Position numbers and translations under genes: made by a program. The notes beneath the pieces were generated by a model. That model saw only the letters and a list, made by a program, of their open reading frames with translations, was not told the DNA's origin and did not search any database. A stretch of 64,000 bases of DNA from a virus. Of the stretch, positions 24,968 to 32,186 are shown in pieces (the first letter of the stretch is position 1; each line of letters opens with the position of its first letter). The stretch covers positions 186,001 through 250,000 of the IMG/VR virus record IMGVR_UViG_3300031951_000003; one strand, given 5' to 3'.

Positions 24968-25195
24968 TTATATTTCGTGAACATCACGATTACTCATATT
25001 TTGCAAATCTCTAAATAATTTGTCATACTGCTCCCTCCCCAACCTAACATACATGGCTTTCATAACATCAGACATTTTTCCAAGCTTTATAACTTCCTGT
25101 TCATACTTGTCCATAAATCCCTCGGGGAGACTATATGATTTATTAATCTTCGGTTCCATGTATTTTATTTTTTCCTCCCAATAACTCTCTTTCAA
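24968..25195 (-). CDS. Microprotein ending SNRDVHEI (75 aa or 63 aa)
   Basis: Helical, charged; ends LQNMSNRDVHEI, a relaxed version of the GGxxxIH tail of its neighbours. The start may be 25159 (MEPKINKSYS), which cuts the overlap with the next gene to a few bases. No family recognised. Confidence 0.42.
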   Translation of the reverse strand: MKESYWEEKIKYMEPKINKSYSLPEGFMDKYEQEVIKLGKMSDVMKAMYVRLGREQYDKLFRDLQNMSNRDVHEI

Positions 25196-25340
25196 GTTTT
25201 AAATTTTGTTCCTTCACCAATTTATCAATTATTCCTTGAACACCTTGTTTTGAGACCTTAGTAGATTTCATTACTCTTTTCATAAGCTCAATATCAATTT
25301 CGTTGGATATTTTCCTCGTCAATAATTCCTCTATTGTCAT
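25143..25340 (-). CDS. Microprotein with GGxxxIH tail (65 aa)
   Basis: MTIEELLTRKISNEIDIELM helix, basic centre, and LERELLGGKNKIHGTED at the C-terminus. The tail matches three other small proteins in the next kilobase. Overlaps the genes on both sides. Confidence 0.5.
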   Translation of the reverse strand: MTIEELLTRKISNEIDIELMKRVMKSTKVSKQGVQGIIDKLVKEQNLKLERELLGGKNKIHGTED

Positions 25341-25645
25341 TTTATAATTAATTTTAATAAGTCAGATAAAACCTTTATATTATTCCTTTCTCCAAACCAA
25401 TCTCTAACATATTTCCATGACTCCGTGTTTTCAACAGGAAAATATCCTTCGATTTTTTTACATAAAGAATCAGACCTATAAACTTTAACTTGGTCACTTT
25501 TGACTTGAAACCATAATATCAAAACACCACTATCCGACTTTATCTCATAGGTGTCGGTCCACGTCCTAAGTGGACTATACATAATCTCACAAGTAGTCCC
25601 TCCCCCAACATAATCATCCAAAAATTTATAAATCTTTTCTTTCAT
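25337..25645 (-). CDS. Small hypothetical protein (102 aa)
   Basis: ATG at 25645 (MKEKIYKFLDDYVGGG). Strands (CEIMYSPLRTWTDTYEIKSDSGVLILWFQVKSDQVKVYRS) then helix with YVRDWFGERNNIKVLSDLLKL, the WF element of the small tag-B family but without a full tag. No family recognised. Confidence 0.5.
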   Translation of the reverse strand: MKEKIYKFLDDYVGGGTTCEIMYSPLRTWTDTYEIKSDSGVLILWFQVKSDQVKVYRSDSLCKKIEGYFPVENTESWKYVRDWFGERNNIKVLSDLLKLIIK

Positions 25646-25841
25646 ATCTCGAATGTATCTGATTATTTGACCCAAGTTCGAGCCTATTTGAAATTGATTC
25701 CATTATTTGTGTATATTCAAATTGAAGTTCCTCCTCGTGGTCCTCATAATACTCCTCACCCTTGGCGGAATATCTTCCACCAATAATTTTAAGAGCATAA
25801 GCATGGGGGAATCTACCCTTGTTGTGAATTGTTAATTGCAT
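25626..25841 (-). CDS. Microprotein with GSxxxIH tail (71 aa)
   Basis: MQLTIHNKGRFPHAYALKII, acidic helix (EEYYEDHEEELQFEYTQIMES) and the tail LELGSNNQIHSRYERKDL. Overlaps its neighbours by 20-30 bases. Confidence 0.48.
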   Translation of the reverse strand: MQLTIHNKGRFPHAYALKIIGGRYSAKGEEYYEDHEEELQFEYTQIMESISNRLELGSNNQIHSRYERKDL

Positions 25842-26004
25842 TTACCCTATGAATATGTTTATTCCCTCCCATTTTACCCCTTTCAATGTCTCGTCTCATG
25901 TTTTTCAAAGTGGTATAATATTTTCCGTTGATGGATTTATTATACCTTGCCTCAAGAACCTCGACCTTCGAATACTCCTCGTATCTTGTCTTCGCATCTC
26001 TCAT
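25813..26004 (-). CDS. Microprotein with GGxxxIH tail (63 aa)
   Basis: MRDAKTRYEEYSKVEVLEAR, basic helix, then RGKMGGNKHIHRVNAINN. The ATG overlaps the stop of the 26004-26102 membrane peptide, pairing the two. Confidence 0.5.
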   Translation of the reverse strand: MRDAKTRYEEYSKVEVLEARYNKSINGKYYTTLKNMRRDIERGKMGGNKHIHRVNAINNSQQG

Positions 26005-26102
26005 TACTTTTCAATTTTCATTTTCCATATAATATAAACAATTCCCCCAACAACCACAAGACATGCAATCCCAATCAACATATAAAATATTTCACTATCC
26101 AT
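26004..26102 (-). CDS. Single-pass membrane peptide (32 aa)
   Basis: From ATG 26102: MDSEIFYMLIGIACLVVVGG, then IVYIIWKMKIEK. One membrane helix, positive-inside tail. It overlaps the following GGxxxIH microprotein, the same order as 26298/26104. Confidence 0.42.
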   Translation of the reverse strand: MDSEIFYMLIGIACLVVVGGIVYIIWKMKIEK

Positions 26103-26103
26103 A

Positions 26104-26301
26104 TCATTCTATTTTATGAATTTTTTTATCTCCCCCTAAATTCAGTGCCCTACATTCAATGAGGTCCAACCTTTTTTTATATTCCTTCCAAAGAAGTTCA
26201 TTGAAGTCTTTTCTGAAATCATAACTTTCTTGTTTGAGACCTAACTCCTCCAATCTCTGAAGCTCATAAAGATAAGGAAAGATATTTCTTGGAAATTTCA
26301 T
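26104..26301 (-). CDS. Microprotein with GGxxxIH tail (65 aa)
   Basis: MKFPRNIFPYLYELQRLEEL, charged helix, then LNLGGDKKIHKIE at the very C-terminus. Its ATG overlaps the stop of the membrane peptide at 26298 by 4 bases (ATGA). Confidence 0.5.
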   Translation of the reverse strand: MKFPRNIFPYLYELQRLEELGLKQESYDFRKDFNELLWKEYKKRLDLIECRALNLGGDKKIHKIE

Positions 26302-26396
26302 TTATCATCTTTTTTATCAAACAAATACTCATGAAGTATTGTCCCCCCAAATATGAGAATAGCAACCCCAAAGAAAATTATCAATGAATAATCCAT
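26298..26396 (-). CDS. Single-pass membrane peptide (32 aa)
   Basis: From ATG 26396: MDYSLIIFFGVAILIFGGTI, then LHEYLFDKKDDK. Same size and position relative to a GGxxxIH gene as 26004-26102. First gene of the microprotein block. Confidence 0.42.
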   Translation of the reverse strand: MDYSLIIFFGVAILIFGGTILHEYLFDKKDDK

Positions 26397-26573
26397 ATAC
26401 TATTTTTTTGCAAACATAGACCTTTTACAAAAAATTTCCAAAAATTTTTTTTTGACTATAAAGGGGTAAATAAAAAAAGAGGGGTCTTGTCTATGGAACG
26501 TAGTGGAATACTTGTTTTAGAAACATATTTCCAATTTTACAAAATAGAAGGTTTCCATTTTACATATTATAAA

Positions 26574-26599
26574 GGAATTGGAAATATAATTCCAATTCC
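26574..26599. promoter_or_regulatory. Perfect inverted repeat, candidate operator
   Basis: GGAATTGGAA-ATATAA-TTCCAATTCC, 10-base perfect arms, in the 260-base gap before the microprotein block. A related half (TTTCCAATTTT) lies about 45 bases to the left. It would suit a dimeric repressor upstream of the minus-strand genes ending at 24.9 kb. Confidence 0.6.
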
Positions 26600-26610
26600 C
26601 ACAAATAAAA

Positions 26611-26635
26611 AACCCCTCTGTATGAAGTAGGGGTT
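26611..26635 (-). terminator. Hairpin terminator
   Basis: AACCCCT...AGGGGTT, T-rich on the minus strand; ends the 26657-27307 transcript. Confidence 0.72.
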
Positions 26636-26656
26636 TAATAAGTATAATTGTTTTTA

Positions 26657-27307
26657 CTATGCCAACATTGTTTGAACATCTTTGATTTGTGTATTGAAGT
26701 CATCAATATAAGGTTTCAACTCTTTTGATTTATTTGATAAAGCTGCGAGTTTGCTTGAGACAATAGCGAGAGCATCTGCGGCTTTTGATTTGAATATTTT
26801 TACAAGAGCAATCATGAAGGAATATTTCCAAGGTTCTTTTGCTAAGTTGAAACCTGCAGATTTTATTATACCCATGTTTTTCATAATCACACGAAGTTCA
26901 AACGGTGTCTTTTTTAATAAAGATTTTACTTCCACTCTCGCAGCAATGTTTGAGGCATTACCTCCAACAGGAATTAGTGACGAAGCAAATGTAACAACCG
27001 CCAATAAAGACATTTCAATTTTTTCTTCAGTTGTCTTTGCAAAGAAATACCTAACAACATATGTGAGAGCATGTGTAACATCAATACCAATTGATATTAG
27101 ATTACCAATTCCTGGTACAGCATCAACCAAACCTGAAACAATATCAGCATAATCATCAGCATCCAAATTTGGACCCAACTTACCCAATTTATTCTGAGCT
27201 GCGACTTGATTATCAACCTTCTTTAATTCACGTCTTTCGTAATCTGTTGAATAACCTTGTTCCATCATGATGGTCTTCAATTGAGATTCTGTGATAATGT
27301 ATTTCAT
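26657..27307 (-). CDS. Tagged hydrophobic, pore-like protein (216 aa)
   Basis: MKYIITESQLKTIMMEQ is tag B (MME|Q). The middle holds Gly/Pro-kinked hydrophobic helices (ADIVSGLVDAVPGIGNLISI, ALTYVVRYFFAK, LLAVVTFASSLIPVGGNASN) in the same order as the 21754 protein: V-PGIG..IS, a spacer with Lys/Glu, then SLIPVGG/SLIPLSG. A long C-terminal helix follows. Suggests a membrane-inserting or toxin-delivery-like domain. Confidence 0.65.
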   Translation of the reverse strand: MKYIITESQLKTIMMEQGYSTDYERRELKKVDNQVAAQNKLGKLGPNLDADDYADIVSGLVDAVPGIGNLISIGIDVTHALTYVVRYFFAKTTEEKIEMSLLAVVTFASSLIPVGGNASNIAARVEVKSLLKKTPFELRVIMKNMGIIKSAGFNLAKEPWKYSFMIALVKIFKSKAADALAIVSSKLAALSNKSKELKPYIDDFNTQIKDVQTMLA

Positions 27308-27336
27308 ATTACAATAAATACTTTGGGAAATAAAAA

Positions 27337-27360
27337 ACCCCCTTCGTGAATGAAGAGGGT
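27337..27360 (-). terminator. Repeat-family terminator 1
   Basis: ACCC-C-CTTC...GAAG-A-GGGT, with a C/A bulge that recurs in all seven copies between here and 30790. Confidence 0.75.
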
Positions 27361-27384
27361 CTTGTTATAGAAATTATTTTTTTT

Positions 27385-27858
27385 TTAAATCCCAATACAA
27401 CTTAACAATGCTTTTACATCTTTCGCTGGGTCAGAACCTAAACCACCTTGGTCTTCAGGTAATCCTGTTAAAAAGATTACAATTAGTGAAGATAATGCCA
27501 ACACACCTCCAGCAACCAATCCAACAGGGTTTGCAATTAACATAGCAACGATTCCAAGAGCATAAGCTCCAGCACTTGTAGTTAAAAACATTAAACTTGT
27601 GAGTTGTTTTGATGTGATACATTTTTTGATTTTTTCCTGTATTTTAGGGTCAGGTTTTGCACCACTTTCAAATTTTTGTATTGCCGCATCAATCATTGAT
27701 TGTGCTTCAGCTGATTCGGTCAAATATGGTTTTACATCACCTTGTTTAGTTTCAACCAATTGTTTGAACTTCTCGTTGTAAACTCTCATTCCACCTTTAT
27801 GTTGTTCACGGATGGCGTTTTTTTCTTCTTCAGAAATATTGTTTAAAATGTGTTTCAT
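27385..27858 (-). CDS. Tagged two-pass membrane protein (157 aa)
   Basis: MKHILNNISEEEKNAIREQH is tag E (IRE|Q). A basic/acidic helix region is followed by two hydrophobic helices (SLMFLTTSAGAYALGIVAML, residues about 90-110; PVGLVAGGVLALSSLIVIFL, 114-133). Ends KDVKALLSCIGI. A packaged membrane protein could help form an ejection channel; inference. Confidence 0.6.
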   Translation of the reverse strand: MKHILNNISEEEKNAIREQHKGGMRVYNEKFKQLVETKQGDVKPYLTESAEAQSMIDAAIQKFESGAKPDPKIQEKIKKCITSKQLTSLMFLTTSAGAYALGIVAMLIANPVGLVAGGVLALSSLIVIFLTGLPEDQGGLGSDPAKDVKALLSCIGI

Positions 27859-27896
27859 AATTTTAATTTTATTATAAATATATTCGGAAATAAAAA

Positions 27897-27920
27897 ACCC
27901 CCTTCGTAATTGAAGAGGGT
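27897..27920 (-). terminator. Repeat-family terminator 2
   Basis: Loop variant GTAATT; stem as at 27337. Confidence 0.75.
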
Positions 27921-27942
27921 CTTGTTATTTTGAAATGTTTTA

Positions 27943-28449
27943 TTAGAGCGGACCATATTTTCTCATTCTTCTTGATGCTTGTCTACATTCCTTACTCGTT
28001 CTTGTGTTGCCACCAATCAATTTGATTAGTTTAACAACCAACATTAAAATGATAATACCTGCAAACACCTGAATGAAAACAACAGGGATTGCCATTGCAC
28101 CAATTGTTACAATCTCTCCCACTTGTTCACTTTGAGTTTTTCTTTTGAAAATTGATTTAACCTTTTTGATTAACTCCTTAACATCTTTGGCTGAAGTCAG
28201 ACCATCGATTTGTTCTTTGATTTTCTGAAGCATTGTCTTTTGTTTCTCATCCGCAGTTGGAGGAGTTTCAAGTGGACAATCGTTCAACGCAAATTCAATA
28301 TCTTCAGTCGATACGGGTTCTTCCCCAACTGTTGATAGTTCATTATTAATCACGTCAAGAACTTGAGATTCATCTTCTTTCAATAATCTCTTTTCCAATC
28401 TGATGTTGGCTTCTTGTATGTGTCTGATTTTACTATAACTTCTATTCAT
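27943..28449 (-). CDS. Tagged membrane protein (168 aa)
   Basis: MNRSYSKIRHIQEANIRLEK, then RLLKED, is tag D. After a helical acidic section come VGEIVTIGAMAIPVVFIQVF and AGIIILMLVVKLIKLIGG (about 115-150), one or two membrane helices, and a basic Arg-rich end (CRQASRRMRKYGPL). Shares tag D only with 30111-30407. Confidence 0.6.
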   Translation of the reverse strand: MNRSYSKIRHIQEANIRLEKRLLKEDESQVLDVINNELSTVGEEPVSTEDIEFALNDCPLETPPTADEKQKTMLQKIKEQIDGLTSAKDVKELIKKVKSIFKRKTQSEQVGEIVTIGAMAIPVVFIQVFAGIIILMLVVKLIKLIGGNTRTSKECRQASRRMRKYGPL

Positions 28450-28502
28450 AATTTGATTTTATAATAAATACAAAATTTTCCCAAAAATTTTTAAATGAAA
28501 AA

Positions 28503-28526
28503 ACCCCCTTCGAAATTGAAGAGGGT
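28503..28526 (-). terminator. Repeat-family terminator 3
   Basis: Loop variant GAAATT. Confidence 0.75.
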
Positions 28527-28550
28527 CTTGTTCTATAATTCACAATGATG

Positions 28551-28850
28551 TTATTCATCAAACATTGATTCCAATTCTTTAACAACCTCCTTTGCATAAT
28601 CAATAATCTCATCGGCTTGTTCATCAGTCAAATCGTCGTCTTGATAAGCCTCATGCATTATTTTATAAATTTCATTAATACATCTTTCAACCTCATCCAA
28701 ATCCTCCTCCTCATCCATTGCGTGATTTGCAACCATATCAATTACTTTAAAATAATCTTCAGTAGGGTCATCCTCTCTTCTTTGTTCCTTTACTATCTTA
28801 TTAACCAATCTTGTTAAGTCAGATTCTGTGAGTTTTACTATCTTTTTCAT
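28551..28850 (-). CDS. Tagged acidic helical protein (99 aa)
   Basis: ATG at 28850, where tag A (MKKIVKLTESDLTRLVNK then IVKEQ) begins. The body is nearly all acidic helix: RREDDPTEDYFKVIDMVANH, DEEEDLDEVERCINEIYKIM, DLTDEQADEIIDYAKEVVKE. Net charge is strongly negative. Possibly a DNA-mimic or small internal head protein. Confidence 0.6.
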   Translation of the reverse strand: MKKIVKLTESDLTRLVNKIVKEQRREDDPTEDYFKVIDMVANHAMDEEEDLDEVERCINEIYKIMHEAYQDDDLTDEQADEIIDYAKEVVKELESMFDE

Positions 28851-28886
28851 ATGAAATAAATATCCCAAAAATTTTAAAATGAAAAA

Positions 28887-28910
28887 ACCCCCTTCGTAAT
28901 TGAAGAGGGT
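28887..28910 (-). terminator. Repeat-family terminator 4
   Basis: Loop GTAATT. Confidence 0.75.
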
Positions 28911-28940
28911 TTTGTTCTATAAATTAAGATTATTAGTATC

Positions 28941-29381
28941 TTACAAACTTTGTATCAATTTGAATACTTGACCCCTATTCATATTTTCAGTTTTAATTAA
29001 TTTGGGTTTCTCGTCCCCAACCCTTGTATAATATTCAACTTTGTATGGTCCATTAATGTCTTTTAGTCCACTAAAATATATTTTTTTGAATTCATAATTA
29101 GGGTGATTATTTTTACTCAATTGTATAAAATCCCCTTCATCATCCGAAAAATTTTCAACTTTGTTGTTTCCTTTTGCCATACTAATAAGGTTCTCGGTAT
29201 AGATATTTAGTTTCTGTTTTTTTACATTATTATATCCCTTTTCTCTAAGTATATTTTTAATTTTATTTAAAAAACCACCATATATATCATTTTCACCATC
29301 AGTCTTTGTATTTTGTTCTTTAATAACTTTATTAACCAAACGAATCAAATCGTTTTCTGTTAATCTTATAATCTTTGACAT
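28941..29381 (-). CDS. Tagged hypothetical protein, paralogue of 30815 (146 aa)
   Basis: Tag A (SKIIRLTENDLIRLVNK then VIKEQ). The body is Lys/Asn-rich with strands; the last 45 residues (NGPYKVEYYTRVGDEKPKLI, KTENMNRGQVFKLIQSL) align with the end of the 30815 protein (FGPFVVEYFKGGKKIKTEKL, DGYKIGQLLQNFG). A duplicated pair with no recognised family. Confidence 0.6.
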   Translation of the reverse strand: MSKIIRLTENDLIRLVNKVIKEQNTKTDGENDIYGGFLNKIKNILREKGYNNVKKQKLNIYTENLISMAKGNNKVENFSDDEGDFIQLSKNNHPNYEFKKIYFSGLKDINGPYKVEYYTRVGDEKPKLIKTENMNRGQVFKLIQSL

Positions 29382-29447
29382 AGAATTTATTTTCCAATAA
29401 ATATACCAAAAAAGGAGAATTTTTTCCCAAAAATTTTAAAATAAAAA

Positions 29448-29471
29448 ACCCCCTTCTTTTCAGAAGAGGGT
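29448..29471 (-). terminator. Repeat-family terminator 5
   Basis: Loop variant TTTTCA. Confidence 0.75.
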
Positions 29472-29491
29472 CTTGTTTTAAAAAAATATAA

Positions 29492-30007
29492 TTAAATTAA
29501 AGAGAGCTTAATTTTTACACCATTACCCGCGTCAATAGTTGCACTTTTTCCTTGATTACCAGCCAAAGATTGTAATCCCGCATTTAGTTTGTCTTGAGGT
29601 ACTCTAAATTTCATCCATCCATCGGAGGTCAGAGCGTCGGTAGGAATTAATTCTTTCATGATTTTTTTCATAGCATTACCTGATGGTTGAGCTTCTCCCA
29701 GTAATGTTCCTTGTCTGTCTCTTCTAACATTTCTCAAAATTACATTAAAAGGCACGTTAGGTAAAAATGAACCTGGGTCATACACCCCTTTTACACTGTA
29801 TTTGTAAGTTGTGTTTGGAATGTTCTGTCCTTTGTTGTCTCTTTGTGAAAGATAAATTGTACCAGTTCCGTCGCTTGAAGCATTAACCAAAGCTGGAGTT
29901 GCAAGAACAGTTAACAAAGGAACTTGAGCCATAGGTGCTTGTTCTTTTATAACTCTCTTAACCAAATTCAACAAGTCGGATTCAGTTAATTTTATAATTT
30001 TCGACAT
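29492..30007 (-). CDS. Tagged beta-rich protein (171 aa)
   Basis: Tag A (SKIIKLTESDLLNLVKR then VIKEQ). The body starts with a small-residue stretch (APMAQVPLLTVLATPALVNA) and continues as strands (GTGTIYLSQRDNKGQN, PFNVILRNVRRDRQGTLLGE, ATIDAGNGVKIKLSLI). No family recognised. Confidence 0.58.
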   Translation of the reverse strand: MSKIIKLTESDLLNLVKRVIKEQAPMAQVPLLTVLATPALVNASSDGTGTIYLSQRDNKGQNIPNTTYKYSVKGVYDPGSFLPNVPFNVILRNVRRDRQGTLLGEAQPSGNAMKKIMKELIPTDALTSDGWMKFRVPQDKLNAGLQSLAGNQGKSATIDAGNGVKIKLSLI

Positions 30008-30075
30008 ATAACTTATTTTACTATAAATAGACCCAAAAAGGACAATTTTTTCCCAAAAAATTTTTTTAAGAAAAA

Positions 30076-30099
30076 ACCCCCTTCGTAATTGAAGAGGGT
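30076..30099 (-). terminator. Repeat-family terminator 6
   Basis: Loop GTAATT. Confidence 0.75.
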
Positions 30100-30110
30100 C
30101 TTATTTCAGA

Positions 30111-30407
30111 TTAACTTTGACCGAATCGTCTGTAGTATCTTATTTCATAATATCTTTTATCCTTACAATCTATTCTTGTTCTAGAACCATACTCATATGA
30201 GGGAATACAAAAACCTGATTTAATATTTTTTATTAGTTCTTCAGTTGATTTAACCGCATTAGGGTCTGATTTTATTGTTTGAGGAGTTGATTGTTCAGAA
30301 AGATTGTGCATACCAAATCTACTTTCAGGTTGTTCCTTCAATAATCTTTTTTCCAACATTAAATTTGATTCCTGAATATGTCTTATTTTACTGAAACTTC
30401 TATTCAT
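30111..30407 (-). CDS. Tag D protein (98 aa)
   Basis: ATG 30407, 5 codons inside the longest reading, because MNRSFSKIRHIQESNLMLEK, then RLLKEQ matches tag D of the 27943 gene. After the tag the body is short: a Ser/Thr-rich stretch and SGFCIPSYEYGSRTRIDCKD, KRYYEIRYYRRFG, with two Cys. No membrane segment, unlike its tag-mate. Confidence 0.55.
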   Translation of the reverse strand: MNRSFSKIRHIQESNLMLEKRLLKEQPESRFGMHNLSEQSTPQTIKSDPNAVKSTEELIKNIKSGFCIPSYEYGSRTRIDCKDKRYYEIRYYRRFGQS

Positions 30408-30462
30408 AAAATATGTTTCCAATAAATACTCCCAAAAATTTTTTTCTCAGTTGAAGGATAAA

Positions 30463-30714
30463 TTAAATCAAATGGTCGTGTTTTAGAAAAAGAATATAAC
30501 CTTCAATATCTCTCAATACTTGGTTTACATTCCTACCCGACAAATGATAAAACCCATGTTTACTTTTTTTGATTGTTATAAGTTCCCCATTTGAAAAATA
30601 TATTCTTTTCGGTGACCTTCTAACAACCGAGACCTTATTACTCCCATTCATATAATGGTCCCCAACATTACAATCCAAAATAAACTGATGTGATTTTATC
30701 CATAAATTTTCCAT
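30463..30714 (-). CDS. Hypothetical protein (83 aa)
   Basis: MENLWIKSHQFILDCNVGDH, strand-rich basic centre (NKVSVVRRSPKRIYFSNGELITIKKSKHGFYHL) and a helix (VNQVLRDIEGYILFLK). Looks like a small SH3-like or OB-like barrel. Untagged, and lacks the ATATTTAT box. No family recognised. Confidence 0.5.
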   Translation of the reverse strand: MENLWIKSHQFILDCNVGDHYMNGSNKVSVVRRSPKRIYFSNGELITIKKSKHGFYHLSGRNVNQVLRDIEGYILFLKHDHLI

Positions 30715-30766
30715 AACACAAAAATAAGAAATGTTCTTTTTTTTCCCAAAAATTTCAAATTAAAAA

Positions 30767-30790
30767 ACCCCCTTCGTTTCGGAAGAGGGT
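30767..30790 (-). terminator. Repeat-family terminator 7
   Basis: Loop variant GTTTCG. Confidence 0.75.
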
Positions 30791-30814
30791 CATGTTTATA
30801 GTTAAATTTCTTTA

Positions 30815-31198
30815 TTACCCAAAGTTTTGGAGAAGTTGCCCAATTTTATATCCATCCAATTTTTCTGTTTTGATTTTTTTTCCACCTTTAAAATATTCTA
30901 CAACGAAAGGTCCGAACATACTATAGTTATTCAAATAAATTATTGTAGATTCTGGACTTGTCCCCGTGTCACTTAAAATCAATTTTTTTTGACCTCCTTC
31001 ATCATAAAAATCAACCGTGTAAGGTCTCTTGTACATTGATAAAAGTGAATAATTGCTTTTAATAAGTTTGAATCCTTTCTTTAAAAAATCTTTTTTTACC
31101 ATTTGTAAAAAAGATTCTAAAGTCTCTGATTGTTCTTGAATTACTCTTTTCGCCAAACGAACCAAATCTTGTTCTGTAAGTTTTATAACTTTTGACAT
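30815..31198 (-). CDS. Tagged hypothetical protein, paralogue of 28941 (127 aa)
   Basis: ATG 31198, where tag A (SKVIKLTEQDLVRLAKR then VIQEQ) begins. Helix (LESFLQMVKKDFLKKGFKLI), strands (PYTVDFYDEGGQKKLILSDTG) and a final FGPFVVEYFKGGKKIKTEKL shared with 28941. TATATTTATAATAA box upstream. Function unknown. Confidence 0.6.
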   Translation of the reverse strand: MSKVIKLTEQDLVRLAKRVIQEQSETLESFLQMVKKDFLKKGFKLIKSNYSLLSMYKRPYTVDFYDEGGQKKLILSDTGTSPESTIIYLNNYSMFGPFVVEYFKGGKKIKTEKLDGYKIGQLLQNFG

Positions 31199-31308
31199 AT
31201 AAATAATTTTATTATAAATATACCGAAAAAGGACAATTTTTCCCAAAAATTTTTTTTGCGTTATTCAAGGTATTATCCCCCCCAAAACTGACATTTTGAC
31301 CTACATAA

Positions 31309-31368
31309 GGGGGGATACGGGGGGAGGGGGGCCCCCATAGGGGGGTATGCCCCCATGCCGAAGGGGGG
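31309..31368 (+). other. G-run cluster, G-quadruplex candidate
   Basis: Five six-G runs on the plus strand (31309, 31319, 31326, 31340 and 31363) within 60 bases, with C-runs interleaved, in an AT-rich genome. A TGTGGATAA (perfect DnaA-box reverse complement) follows at 31372-31380 and TGTGGAAAA at 31422-31430. I see no gene here. Confidence 0.7.
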
Positions 31369-31445
31369 TGTTGTGGATAAATAGTTATTCCCACCCCCTA
31401 TACATTTATCAACAGATAGGATGTGGAAAAGTTAATTTGGTTTTG

Positions 31446-31940
31446 TCAGAATGTCCGATTTCGTTCAGTGAATACTGCGTCAGATGGTATCTCTTTTATC
31501 TCGGGGATAATCCATGACCCCACCACGAAGCTTCTACCTTTACGTATCTTAAGGTCTTCGGGGATTGCGTTAGATGTGGATACAGATTTCATTGTCTTCT
31601 CCACGTCGGCTTGTATATCTTGTGTCTGTTCTCTATCCACATTAAACATTGTGGCGAGGTATGAGGTTTCATAAGTGTTTGGGAGGTGATGACCAAGTCT
31701 TTTATCCAAATAATATCTTAGGTATGATACCATTGGCCACCCCGTTTGTTTTTGTAGGATGAAGGGGTCCACGAACACGTCGAGGAAGATGAGGTTATAT
31801 TGGTTTATCTCCTCATCACTTGGGACCCTGATATCTATAATCCATGGGTATTCCCTTTTAAGAATCCTTTTGATTAACTTATACTCATAGGAGCTTTCCA
31901 CTTCATCTTTGGTTACATAGTTATGTTGTTCGACAGGCAT
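31446..31940 (-). CDS. Hypothetical protein (164 aa)
   Basis: MPVEQHNYVTKDEVESSYEY, helix (LIKRILKREYP), strand (WIIDIRVPS, LIFLDVFVDP), KQTG and helix (WPMVSYLRYYLDKRLG), then a Thr/Asp-rich tail. The helix-strand-KQTG-helix order matches the 24647 protein. GC content is higher than its left neighbours. No family recognised. Confidence 0.55.
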   Translation of the reverse strand: MPVEQHNYVTKDEVESSYEYKLIKRILKREYPWIIDIRVPSDEEINQYNLIFLDVFVDPFILQKQTGWPMVSYLRYYLDKRLGHHLPNTYETSYLATMFNVDREQTQDIQADVEKTMKSVSTSNAIPEDLKIRKGRSFVVGSWIIPEIKEIPSDAVFTERNRTF

Positions 31941-31985
31941 TAAAAAAAATAAATTTGGTTATATCATAAATACTTCGGACCTTTG

Positions 31986-32186
31986 TTATGTCTGAAGCGG
32001 GAGTGTATGGACGGGCTGGGGAATAACCCTTGGAGCTGAATCAGAGGTAGCTTGCTTATACCCCATGGATAAGATTTCTTTTGGTGGAATGAAATAATTG
32101 TCGTATCTTTGCCTTATGTTATATCTTAAAACCCCGACCATCACGATGACCACCCCATATATTAGGGACGTGGTTGGTGAGACCAT
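31986..32186 (-). CDS. Possible single-pass membrane protein (66 aa), doubtful
   Basis: MVSPTTSLIYGVVIVMVGVL is a plausible membrane anchor and the tail (RQRYDNYFIPPKEILSMGYK, VIPQPVHTLPLQT) reads like protein. It overlaps the likely 5' end of the divergent 32146 gene by 40 bases, which counts against one of the two starts. Confidence 0.35.
   Translation of the reverse strand: MVSPTTSLIYGVVIVMVGVLRYNIRQRYDNYFIPPKEILSMGYKQATSDSAPRVIPQPVHTLPLQT

Noticed and set aside
26751-27152. Plus-strand frame of 133 codons
   Set aside because: Antisense to the tagged pore-like protein; no start context.
27337-30790. Regularly repeated hairpins as a CRISPR array
   Set aside because: Spacing follows gene lengths (hundreds of bases), and the units are terminators between genes.
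31212-31394. Minus-strand frame of 60 codons, Pro/Gly-rich, across the G-runs
   Set aside because: Low-complexity reading of G/C tracts without protein-like character.
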